A DNA stretch of 39,246 bases from an uncultured Oscillospiraceae bacterium (GTDB lineage: Bacteria > Bacillota > Clostridia > Oscillospirales > Oscillospiraceae): assembly GCA_944385705.1 (NCBI GenBank), contig CALWYF010000021.1:1-39246 (forward strand), in the 5' to 3' direction. Under the pieces are notes generated by a model. The model was given only the letters and a program-made list of their open reading frames with translations. It had not been told where the DNA came from and ran no database searches. Made by a program: the position numbers and the translations under genes. Shown piece after piece: positions 33,767 through 39,246 of the stretch. Within the stretch, counting starts at the first letter, position 1. Every line of letters begins with the position of its first letter.

Positions 33767-35205
33767 TGACAAAAGAAAAAGAGACTGCAAAAGAATTTAT
33801 AGATACAAAGGCGGAGTTTTTCCGCAATGTGGCGGACAGCATCTGGGAAAAGCCGGAGCTGTCCCTGAAGGAGTTTTCTGCGGCGGAGGTATATTGCCGG
33901 GCCCTGCGGGAGCTGGGCTTTCAGGTCACTGAAAAGCTCTGCGGCATAGACACCGCTTTCTGCGGCAGCTACGGCAGCGGCCGCCCGGTGATAGGTATAC
34001 TGGGAGAATACGACGCCCTGTCGGGCCTGAGCCAGCGGGCCTGCGGTACGGAACCTGAGCCTCTGGTGTCCGGAGGCTGCGGCCACGGCTGCGGCCACAA
34101 TCTGCTGGGGGCCGGTTCCCTGGCAGCCGCCGCGGCGGTGAAGGATTATCTGGAAAAAAGCGGCGGCAGCGGCACCGTGATATTCTTCGGCTGCCCCGGC
34201 GAGGAAGGCGGCAGCGGCAAGGCCTTTATGGCCCGGGAGGGACTGTGGAAAAAGCTGGACGCAGCCCTCAGTTGGCACCCCTCCGACGTGAACCAGGTGC
34301 GCACAGGTACAAACAATTCCTGCATACAGGTGCTCTACAAGTTCTCCGGTGTGGCGGCTCACGCCGCCGGCGACCCCTATAACGGACGCAGCGCTCTGGA
34401 CGCTGTGGAGCTGATGAACATTGGAGTGCAGTTCCTCCGGGAACACACCACCGACGACTGCCGCATCCACTATGCAATAGTGGACGCCGGGGGCATTTCC
34501 CCCAACGTGGTCCAGGCCAAGGCCAGCGTGCTGTACATGGTCCGGGCCAACAAGGTGGCCGACTCTGTGAAGCTCCAGGCCAGGGTGGACAAGATAGCCC
34601 GGGGGGCGGCGCTGATGACGGAGACCAGCTTTGAGCGGGTGTTCATTGACGGAACCTCCGAGCTGCTGCCCAACTACACCATAGAAAAAATGCTCCACGA
34701 TAATATGGAATTGGTAGGCGTGCCGGAGTATGATGAGGAGGACCTGGCCTTTGCCAGGGCCCTGAGGGAGACCTATCCCCCGGAGACCAAGGTCCCCGGC
34801 ATAGGCGCCGGCAGCGACGAGAAAATTGCCGCCAAGGTCCGGGAACTGACGGAAAACATGACCAAGCCCATAAACGACTTTATTATGCCCATGTATTCCG
34901 GCAATGACTTTGTCCCCGGCAGCACCGACGTGGGGGATGTGAGCTGGCTTACCCCCACCTCCCAGATAGACGCGGTGACCTGGCCGGCGGGCATACCCAA
35001 CCACTCTTGGCAGGTGGTCTCCTGCGGCAAGAGCGGCATAGGCTACAAGGGCATGCTCATGGCGGCCAAGGTCCTGGCCCTTACGGCCATTGATCTCTTC
35101 AGCTGCCCGGATAAACTGAAGGCTGCCAGAGAGGAGTTTGAAAAGCGCTCCGCCTCCGGCTATGTATGCCCTATAGAGCCCGGCGAACAGCCCAAGGCAA
35201 TTTAA
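33766..35205 (+). CDS. M20-family amidohydrolase (AbgB-like)
   Basis: A 479-aa M20D amidohydrolase related to AbgB, one subunit of p-aminobenzoyl-glutamate hydrolase, and to other aminoacyl-amino-acid hydrolases. Metal-site motifs are LGEYDAL, GHGCGHNLLGAGS and FFGCPGEEGGSGK, and the lid domain has VAAHAAGDPYNGRSALDAVE. The start ATG overlaps the ATPase stop codon by one base, so it is translated with the importer. The context suggests that the imported compound is an N-acyl or peptide-bonded amino acid that is cut by this enzyme. It is only distantly similar to the other M20 enzyme in the window and is longer by about 90 residues. Confidence 0.9.
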   Translation: MTKEKETAKEFIDTKAEFFRNVADSIWEKPELSLKEFSAAEVYCRALRELGFQVTEKLCGIDTAFCGSYGSGRPVIGILGEYDALSGLSQRACGTEPEPLVSGGCGHGCGHNLLGAGSLAAAAAVKDYLEKSGGSGTVIFFGCPGEEGGSGKAFMAREGLWKKLDAALSWHPSDVNQVRTGTNNSCIQVLYKFSGVAAHAAGDPYNGRSALDAVELMNIGVQFLREHTTDDCRIHYAIVDAGGISPNVVQAKASVLYMVRANKVADSVKLQARVDKIARGAALMTETSFERVFIDGTSELLPNYTIEKMLHDNMELVGVPEYDEEDLAFARALRETYPPETKVPGIGAGSDEKIAAKVRELTENMTKPINDFIMPMYSGNDFVPGSTDVGDVSWLTPTSQIDAVTWPAGIPNHSWQVVSCGKSGIGYKGMLMAAKVLALTAIDLFSCPDKLKAAREEFEKRSASGYVCPIEPGEQPKAI

Positions 35206-35226
35206 AAATAAGATGATGCAAAATTT

Positions 35227-35254
35227 ATCCCCGGCAGTTTTAACTGCCGGGGAT
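35227..35254 (+). terminator. Terminator of the ABC importer-hydrolase operon
   Basis: ATCCCCGGCAGTT (35227-35239) pairs with AACTGCCGGGGAT (35242-35254), followed by ATTTATATT, 21 bp after the stop codon. Confidence 0.85.
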
Positions 35255-35327
35255 ATTTATATTACCTCATTCTTTAATATAGGGATCATTTCATCGGAGA
35301 AAGAGTTTATATTTTATATGTAAGATA

Positions 35328-36062
35328 TTAAATGCGTCCGTACTCCACATAGGCGTTGAAGCAGGGCTTGCCGTTTTCGTGCCGGGCCTGGACAGCATAG
35401 CCCCGGCCCTGGGGCCGGGAGCCCAGGTGGATGCGGCTGCCGGCAAGACACTCCCTTATATAGTCCAGCTGCATCAGGGATACCAGGGATGTGTCCTCTC
35501 CGGCGGAGCCGGGAGCCATCTCCAGCACCAGAGCCGGATAGCTGAAGAAGGGTAGGTGGGAGGCATTGCTGTCACAGTCGGACTGGGTGAAGCTGTGCTC
35601 CACGGGATAATCCATGTCGGAAATCATTGGCAGCGGCTCAAAGGAGGGAGCCTCGTTCAGCGCAGGGCGGGAGAAGAGCGGCTCGGTATCCTCACAGGTT
35701 AGCCGATGGCGGCTCTCCAGTTCCACGGGCATGATTATAAGATCCATCGAGATAAGCAGGCGGTCCCTTAAATGGAGCTCTCCATGCTGGGCATACTGGT
35801 TACCGCAGAGGGTGCGGCTGGAGCCGTAGCCCGTCAGTTCATCCCCGGGTCCGGCGTGGAAAAACTGTTTGAACCTTATACGCCGAATCATCCACACTGC
35901 CTGCAGCTGCCGTATCAGTGCCCGGCGGCTGCCACCCTCCATCGTGTTTCGCGCCGTGGCGGCTATGAGAGACCAGTGGACCAGAGGGCAGATGTCCATA
36001 AAGCCCTGTGGACCGCAATCCCTCTCCTTGACTGTATAGCGCAGTGTTTCCAGCATGTCCAT
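35328..36062 (-). CDS. Double-hotdog, acyl-ACP thioesterase-like protein
   Basis: A 244-aa soluble protein that resembles acyl-ACP thioesterases. The first half has YTVKERDCGPQGFMDICPL, then VWMIRRIRFKQFF and GPGDELTGYG, matching the WVLxRxxIxI...GExIxV core of a hotdog domain. The second half begins YPVEHSFTQSDCDSNASHLP, at the place where the family has DxDxNxHVNN; the second Asn pair is missing, so activity is uncertain. I start at ATG 36062 (GGGAGAAG about 11 nt upstream); the track upstream to 36143 has no ribosome binding site. It stands alone between the ABC operon and a small RNA-like unit. If active it would release free fatty acids or another acyl group. Confidence 0.6.
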   Translation of the reverse strand: MDMLETLRYTVKERDCGPQGFMDICPLVHWSLIAATARNTMEGGSRRALIRQLQAVWMIRRIRFKQFFHAGPGDELTGYGSSRTLCGNQYAQHGELHLRDRLLISMDLIIMPVELESRHRLTCEDTEPLFSRPALNEAPSFEPLPMISDMDYPVEHSFTQSDCDSNASHLPFFSYPALVLEMAPGSAGEDTSLVSLMQLDYIRECLAGSRIHLGSRPQGRGYAVQARHENGKPCFNAYVEYGRI

Positions 36063-36236
36063 AAAAATAATCGCTTCTCCCTTTGACAAAAAACTTTCGG
36101 CCCAGAGATACAGACTCTGAGCCCAACAATACAAATATACCACAACACACTACGTTTTGCAAGAGAAAAGACCAATTTTAAAGTAAAATTGGATAGATAC
36201 ATAATTTTTAAATATATATTTCGGTTATCCTGACCC

Positions 36237-36265
36237 TTGATTATCCGCCGGCGCTTTGCTATATT
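36237..36265 (+). promoter_or_regulatory. Promoter of a small transcription unit
   Basis: TTGATT (36237-36242) and TATATT (36260-36265) are 17 bp apart. The predicted start at about 36272 leads into two hairpins, a 10-codon ORF and a terminator. Confidence 0.7.
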
Positions 36266-36271
36266 ATAACC

Positions 36272-36449
36272 AGAAAGGATGGTCGGCAATTGAGCCGGGA
36301 GTCCTTTGATATATACGACGGGTCACAGATTGTGTGACGTCGAATCTGTAGAAAGAGAGGTAAGCAAATGATGTTAGATACTAAGAACTATCAGAAATAG
36401 CCCTTGACTGTTGTAGGTGAAAGATGCAGCGGTCAAGGGCTATTTCGTT
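36272..36449 (+). ncRNA. Candidate structured small transcript with leader-size ORF and terminator
   Basis: Between its own promoter and terminator the RNA can fold as: hairpin A, AAAGGA (36274-36279) with TCCTTT (36302-36307) enclosing CGGC/GCCG (36284-36287 / 36294-36297); hairpin B, CGAC..GTCACA (36316-36327) with TGTGAC GTCG (36333-36342). Hairpin B competes with ACAGATT (36325-36331) / AATCTGT (36343-36349). The unit ends in a 15-bp perfect stem, 36394-36408 with 36432-36446, then GTTT. A second terminator follows at 36486-36511, so the transcript appears separate from the patatin gene. It matches no riboswitch class that I know. Confidence 0.5.
36368..36400 (+). CDS. 10-aa ORF in the small transcript
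   Basis: The peptide MMLDTKNYQK is encoded from ATG 36368 with AGAGAGG 7 nt upstream, a good ribosome binding site at ideal spacing. The last codons and the stop lie in the 5' arm of the terminator stem (36394-36408), so a ribosome reaching the stop codon would cover that arm. This is the geometry of a translation-sensitive attenuator. The peptide has no run of one amino acid, so classic amino-acid attenuation is not indicated. I cannot prove that it is translated. Confidence 0.4.
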   Translation: MMLDTKNYQK

Positions 36450-36485
36450 TATATAGACTTACATTGATATCATGTCGAAACCGGG

Positions 36486-36511
36486 GAGCCTGCAGGGCTC
36501 TCTTTTTCTTT
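36486..36511 (+). terminator. Second terminator before the patatin gene
   Basis: GAGCC (36486-36490) and GGCTC (36496-36500) around TGCAG, followed by TCTTTTTCTTT. It is short but has a strong U-tract. Confidence 0.6.
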
Positions 36512-36528
36512 ACCCTGGGGGAGCAGCC

Positions 36529-36557
36529 TTGAAAAAATTCTGCAAAGGTAGTAAAAT
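36529..36557 (+). promoter_or_regulatory. Promoter of the patatin-like gene
   Basis: TTGAAA (36529-36534) and TAAAAT (36552-36557) are 17 bp apart, 34 bp before ATG 36592. This gives the phospholipase its own promoter downstream of two terminators. Confidence 0.65.
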
Positions 36558-36591
36558 GCTTTAAAAATTAAAACCTCTTGGAGATGGTGAT

Positions 36592-37440
36592 ATGAAAACA
36601 GGGCTGGTGTTGGAAGGCGGAGCCATGCGGGGCATGTATACCGCCGGGGTGCTGGATGTGCTTTTGGACAGGGGAGTGAGCTTTGACGGCATTATGGGAG
36701 TTTCCGCCGGGGCTCTGTTCGGGCCCAACTTCCTGTCTAAGCAGCCGGGCCGGGTTATACGCTACAACAAGCGCTTTATCAGAGATAAACGCTACAAGGG
36801 CTGGGGATGCCTGATAAGAGAGGGCAACCTGTTCAGCGCCGGCTTTGCCTACGGAACCGTACCCCGGGAGCTGGACGTCTTCGACGACGAGACCTTTAAA
36901 AAGTCCGGGGTGCCCTTCTATGCCGTGGTCACCGGCCTTGAGTCGGGGGAGCCGGAGTACATGGAGATAAAAAGTGTTTTTAAGGATATGGATAAACTCC
37001 GTGCCTCCGGCTCCATGCCATTCGTGTCCAGACCCGTGGAGATAGACGGCAAGCTCTATCTGGACGGAGGTGTGTCCGACAGCGTGCCCTATGAGGCTAT
37101 GAAAAGGATGGGCTATGACAGGCTGGCGGTGATACTCACCCGGGACATGGACTACAAGAAAAAGCCCATGCCGGCCCTGCCAATCAAGCTGTGCTTCCGC
37201 CGTTATCCCAGGTTCAGAGACAGGCTGCTGAAGCGCCACGAGACCTATAACCGCAGTGTGGCCCGGCTGAGGGAGCTGGAGGAGCGGGGGGAAATCTTTG
37301 TCATCCGGCCCTCGGTGCCGATAGAGATAGGCCGGGTGGAAAGCGACCCGGATAAGCTTCAGCAAGTATATGAGCTGGGGCTGAAGGACGGGGAGGCCGC
37401 CGCAGAAAAGCTGGCCCGGTTCCTGAAGGGCGAAAATTAA
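36592..37440 (+). CDS. Patatin-like phospholipase
   Basis: A 282-aa patatin-family acyl hydrolase with a Ser-Asp dyad. The oxyanion-hole loop is EGGAMRGMYTAG (about residues 8-19), the nucleophile is in GVSAG (about 36-40) and the catalytic Asp is in LDGGVSD. The C-terminal part is basic and rich in Arg, typical of the bacterial YjjU/YchK-like proteins. Substrates are membrane phospholipids or other esters; none can be named. It has its own promoter, and repeat copy 3 begins 30 bp after its stop codon without an obvious terminator between. Confidence 0.92.
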   Translation: MKTGLVLEGGAMRGMYTAGVLDVLLDRGVSFDGIMGVSAGALFGPNFLSKQPGRVIRYNKRFIRDKRYKGWGCLIREGNLFSAGFAYGTVPRELDVFDDETFKKSGVPFYAVVTGLESGEPEYMEIKSVFKDMDKLRASGSMPFVSRPVEIDGKLYLDGGVSDSVPYEAMKRMGYDRLAVILTRDMDYKKKPMPALPIKLCFRRYPRFRDRLLKRHETYNRSVARLRELEERGEIFVIRPSVPIEIGRVESDPDKLQQVYELGLKDGEAAAEKLARFLKGEN

Positions 37441-37469
37441 AAGAGATTTGTACAGTAAAAGCCGGGGCG

Positions 37470-37743
37470 CTGAGACTGACAAAAATTCTCGCAGAGTTTT
37501 TTCAACCCAGCGAAAAATAAATTAAATCGTTTTCTGCGGCGGCGTGTACGTCGCGGAAAACACTTCTCACACCTCTGCCGAATCAAAGCCCAGCGTAAGC
37601 GGGTTTGATTCGGGAAGGAGCTGCAACGAAATGGATGAGAAGTGGCGGCGCCCAAGTGGGCCGCCACTGCGAAAGATATGGAGTTTGCAGCGACGCAGCG
37701 AAGTGCTTTTTGTCAAAGAAGGCATAGCCTTCTTTGACAAGCT
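37470..37743 (+). repeat. Structured dispersed repeat, copy 3
   Basis: About 274 bp, the most diverged copy. Hairpin 1 (37529-37538 / 37552-37561) has TGCG against CGCG, a U-G wobble between the U-A of copy 1 and C-G of copy 2. Hairpin 2 is 37578-37613 with one loop change. Hairpin 3 (37641-37668) has AGTGG against CCACT, where the others have AGCGG against CCGCT, and is 4 nt shorter. Hairpin 5 (37710-37723 / 37727-37740) has TTGTCAAAG with CTTTGACAA, where copy 2 has TTGACAAAG with CTTTGTCAA. It ends 5 bp before the terminator of the AI-2E gene. Confidence 0.9.
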
Positions 37744-37748
37744 GAGCA

Positions 37749-37773
37749 GAAGCCGGGGCAAGGCCCCGGCTTC
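37749..37773 (-). terminator. Terminator of the AI-2E family gene, abutting repeat copy 3
   Basis: GAAGCCGGGGC (37749-37759) pairs with GCCCCGGCTTC (37763-37773) around a 3-nt loop, 22 bp after the stop codon of the minus-strand gene. The U-tract is poor on both sides. Confidence 0.65.
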
Positions 37774-37795
37774 AGTCATATTATTCAGCTGTGTC

Positions 37796-38941
37796 TTATA
37801 CCTTTTCAATGTGTTTGGTACGGCGGAGAATATAATCGTTGCCAAGGGTATAGATAACGGCGCAGATGGGCACACCTAAAAGCATACCCAGAATGCCGAA
37901 GGCACCGCCGCCAAGAGTCACTGCCGCCAGAACCCAGATGCCGGGCAGCCCCACGGATTTGCCTACCACCTTGGGGTATATGACGTTGCCCTCTATCTGC
38001 TGGAGGACTATAAGGAAGATGAGGAACCAAAGGGCTTTCATGGGGTCCACAAAGACGATGAGGAAGGCGCCTATAACAGCGCCCATCCAGGCTCCGAAAA
38101 TAGGGATGAGGGCGGTAAAGCTTATCACCACGGATATCACGGGGGCATAGGGGAAACCGAAAATGAACATGCCTGTCATACACAGCAGGCCCAGAATGAT
38201 GGCCTCGGTGACCTGGCCGGTGACGTAGTTTGTGAAGCTGCGGTTGACGAGGGATATTATCTCCAGCGCCCGGTCGGCCCGCTCCGGCTTCAATATGGCC
38301 CTGAGGGTCCGGCGGAAGCTGCGGCCGTGATCTTCCTTGCGCCCCAGCACATACAGGGAGATGATAAAGGCCAGAATAATATTGAACACCAGCTTGAATA
38401 TGGAGAAGGTGATGTCCAGAGTCTTGTTCACCATGGCGCTGCCCTGGTCGGTGAAAAAGTCGGTAACGGTTTTTATTATCTCGTCACTGTTTAACTGCAG
38501 CTCCGGCAGATAAGCGCCGAAGCGGTTGAGAAAGACGGACAACTCGTGCCACCACTGCTCCGCCTTATCCACAGACTGGGGGATCATGGAAGAGATGCTG
38601 GCTGCGGTGCTGCGGATCTGGGGTATCAGCACCAGAAACACCGTGGACACAAGGCCCAGAAGAATGGCGGTGCTGAGAGTGAGGCATACGGGGCGGCGCA
38701 GACGATTTTTCCAGGAACTCTTGACCTTGCGCAGGCAGCGGTCCCAAAGAGCCTCCAGGGGCCTGAGGATGATGTTCAGCACAAAAGCTACGCAGAAGCC
38801 CAGAAGAAAGGGCATAAAAAGACTCAGCAGCCATGATACCAGGGAGGCTACCTGACCCAGATTGTTAAAAGCCCAGAACAGCACCAGAGCAAAGGCAATG
38901 AGAAGCATGAGGGCGCGGAGATTCTTCTTGTTCAGCTCCAA
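37796..38941 (-). CDS. AI-2E family transporter (UPF0118)
   Basis: A 381-aa membrane protein with about 7-8 helices of the AI-2E/PerM family. Helices lie at the N-terminus (LMLLIAFALVLFWAF and SWLLSLFMPFLLGFCVAFVL), then a soluble middle region (about 100-160), then the C-terminal set with the conserved GFPYAPVISVVISFTALIPIFG and GNVIYPKVVGKSVGLPGIW blocks. Members have been linked to autoinducer-2 export, Na+/H+ exchange and other functions, so the cargo is open. The start appears to be a TTG at 38941 with AGGAG 10 nt upstream. It is a single gene that converges with repeat copy 3. Confidence 0.9.
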   Translation of the reverse strand: MELNKKNLRALMLLIAFALVLFWAFNNLGQVASLVSWLLSLFMPFLLGFCVAFVLNIILRPLEALWDRCLRKVKSSWKNRLRRPVCLTLSTAILLGLVSTVFLVLIPQIRSTAASISSMIPQSVDKAEQWWHELSVFLNRFGAYLPELQLNSDEIIKTVTDFFTDQGSAMVNKTLDITFSIFKLVFNIILAFIISLYVLGRKEDHGRSFRRTLRAILKPERADRALEIISLVNRSFTNYVTGQVTEAIILGLLCMTGMFIFGFPYAPVISVVISFTALIPIFGAWMGAVIGAFLIVFVDPMKALWFLIFLIVLQQIEGNVIYPKVVGKSVGLPGIWVLAAVTLGGGAFGILGMLLGVPICAVIYTLGNDYILRRTKHIEKV

Positions 38942-38976
38942 AAAATAACAACTCCTAAATTATTTCTTATGCTGAA

Positions 38977-38985
38977 AGTATATCA
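38977..38985 (-). promoter_or_regulatory. Extended -10 promoter of the AI-2E gene
   Basis: On the minus strand TGATATACT matches TGnTATACT exactly, 36 bp before the TTG start. No good -35 is seen, which is usual for extended -10 promoters. Confidence 0.55.
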
Positions 38986-39080
38986 TATATTTTGTAAATA
39001 AACCGGTAAGATAGAGAGAAAAGTGTAACATTTTTATAAACGGACCGGGCTGCGGCGGAGTGGAAGCGGGAAGAAGCCCG

Positions 39081-39246
39081 TCAGACATGTTTGCCGATGC
39101 GCCGGCTTATAACTGCGGCCAGGGCAAGCTTGGCTGCGTCGGGGACAATGAAGGGGACTACACAGGCCATGAGGGCTGCGCCCACAGAGACCGGGCTGCC
39201 TCCGGAGGAGTAGCCCAGAACGTACCACAGAGTACCGAAAGCGTAG
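39081..39246 (-). CDS. bioY: BioY biotin transporter S component (C-terminal fragment)
   Basis: The last 54 codons of a membrane protein that runs off the right edge. The visible part, YAFGTLWYVLGYSSG followed by a hydrophobic stretch and VVPFIVPDAAKLALAAVIS, matches the C-terminus of BioY (AFGTxWxx...PFIxxDLxKxxLAA), the substrate-binding S component of an ECF biotin importer. The conserved Asp-Lys pair near the end (PDAAK) is present. The rest of the gene lies outside the window, and the stop TGA is at 39081-39083. Confidence 0.8.
   Translation of the reverse strand, partial: YAFGTLWYVLGYSSGGSPVSVGAALMACVVPFIVPDAAKLALAAVISRRIGKHV

Noticed and set aside
36272-36449. A known riboswitch class (fluoride, THF, ZTP, guanidine) for the small transcript
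   Set aside because: I compared the remembered conserved cores of these classes with the two hairpins and found no match, so no class is assigned.

Overview
The window reads as a piece of chromosome from a strictly anaerobic Gram-positive bacterium of the Clostridia, most like the gut Oscillospirales. The reasons are a class III (Firmicutes-type) fructose-bisphosphatase, an HrcA/CIRCE-controlled groESL operon, an Etf-linked 2-hydroxyacid dehydrogenase, an ORP-like cluster of NifX-family proteins with ferredoxin-fused MinD ATPases, DUF134 and MntP proteins, strong AGGAGG ribosome binding sites, and GC-rich coding DNA that still prefers AUA for isoleucine. The placement is inference; there is no rRNA or tRNA in the window to test it.

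Layout. 128-3393 (+): FAD-linked dehydrogenase with EtfB and EtfA. 3623-8053 (-): amidase, M20 amidohydrolase and a sodium:solute symporter flanked by two previously unlisted membrane microproteins (44 and 43 aa), divergent from a LysR regulator (8216-9154). 9315-11309 (+): Fbp. 11405-14252 (-): DUF134 regulator, two NifX-family proteins and two Fe-S MinD-type ATPases, preceded by a three-copy operator that overlaps the promoter. 14475-15586 (-): mntP and cobalamin adenosyltransferase behind a manganese (yybP-ykoY) riboswitch. 15802-17372 (-): ArsB/CitMHS-type permease and a NUDIX hydrolase. 17616-22086 (+): YfcC carrier, two-component system, triple-PepSY lipoprotein. 22580-24514 (-): groESL. 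24684-26740 (-): lipid kinase and RNA methyltransferase. 27043-29339 (+): unknown protein and CstA. 29769-31057 (+): TatD and a SprT-like protein. 31279-35205 (+): polar amino-acid ABC importer with an AbgB-like hydrolase. 35328-36062 (-): double-hotdog protein. 36237-36446 (+): a small self-contained transcription unit with a 10-codon ORF. 36592-37440 (+): patatin-like phospholipase. 37796-38941 (-): AI-2E family membrane protein. 39081-39246 (-): C-terminal end of BioY.

The strongest unexplained signal is a dispersed, structured repeat of about 275-285 bp, present three times (22218-22502 +, 29411-29685 -, 37470-37743 +). Each copy carries the same series of hairpins, and several stems differ between copies by base changes on both sides that keep the pairing. 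One copy has a 4-nt length change that breaks the reading frame but keeps the hairpin. Every copy ends against the rho-independent terminator of a converging gene (groEL, cstA, AI-2E). This looks like a non-coding RNA or a non-autonomous mobile element that settles next to terminators.

As a whole the window describes a peptide/amino-acid and organic-acid consuming anaerobe: uptake by symporter, ABC importer, CstA and YfcC; hydrolysis of amide-linked substrates by the amidase and two M20 hydrolases; oxidation of hydroxyacids through Etf; and sugar synthesis through Fbp.
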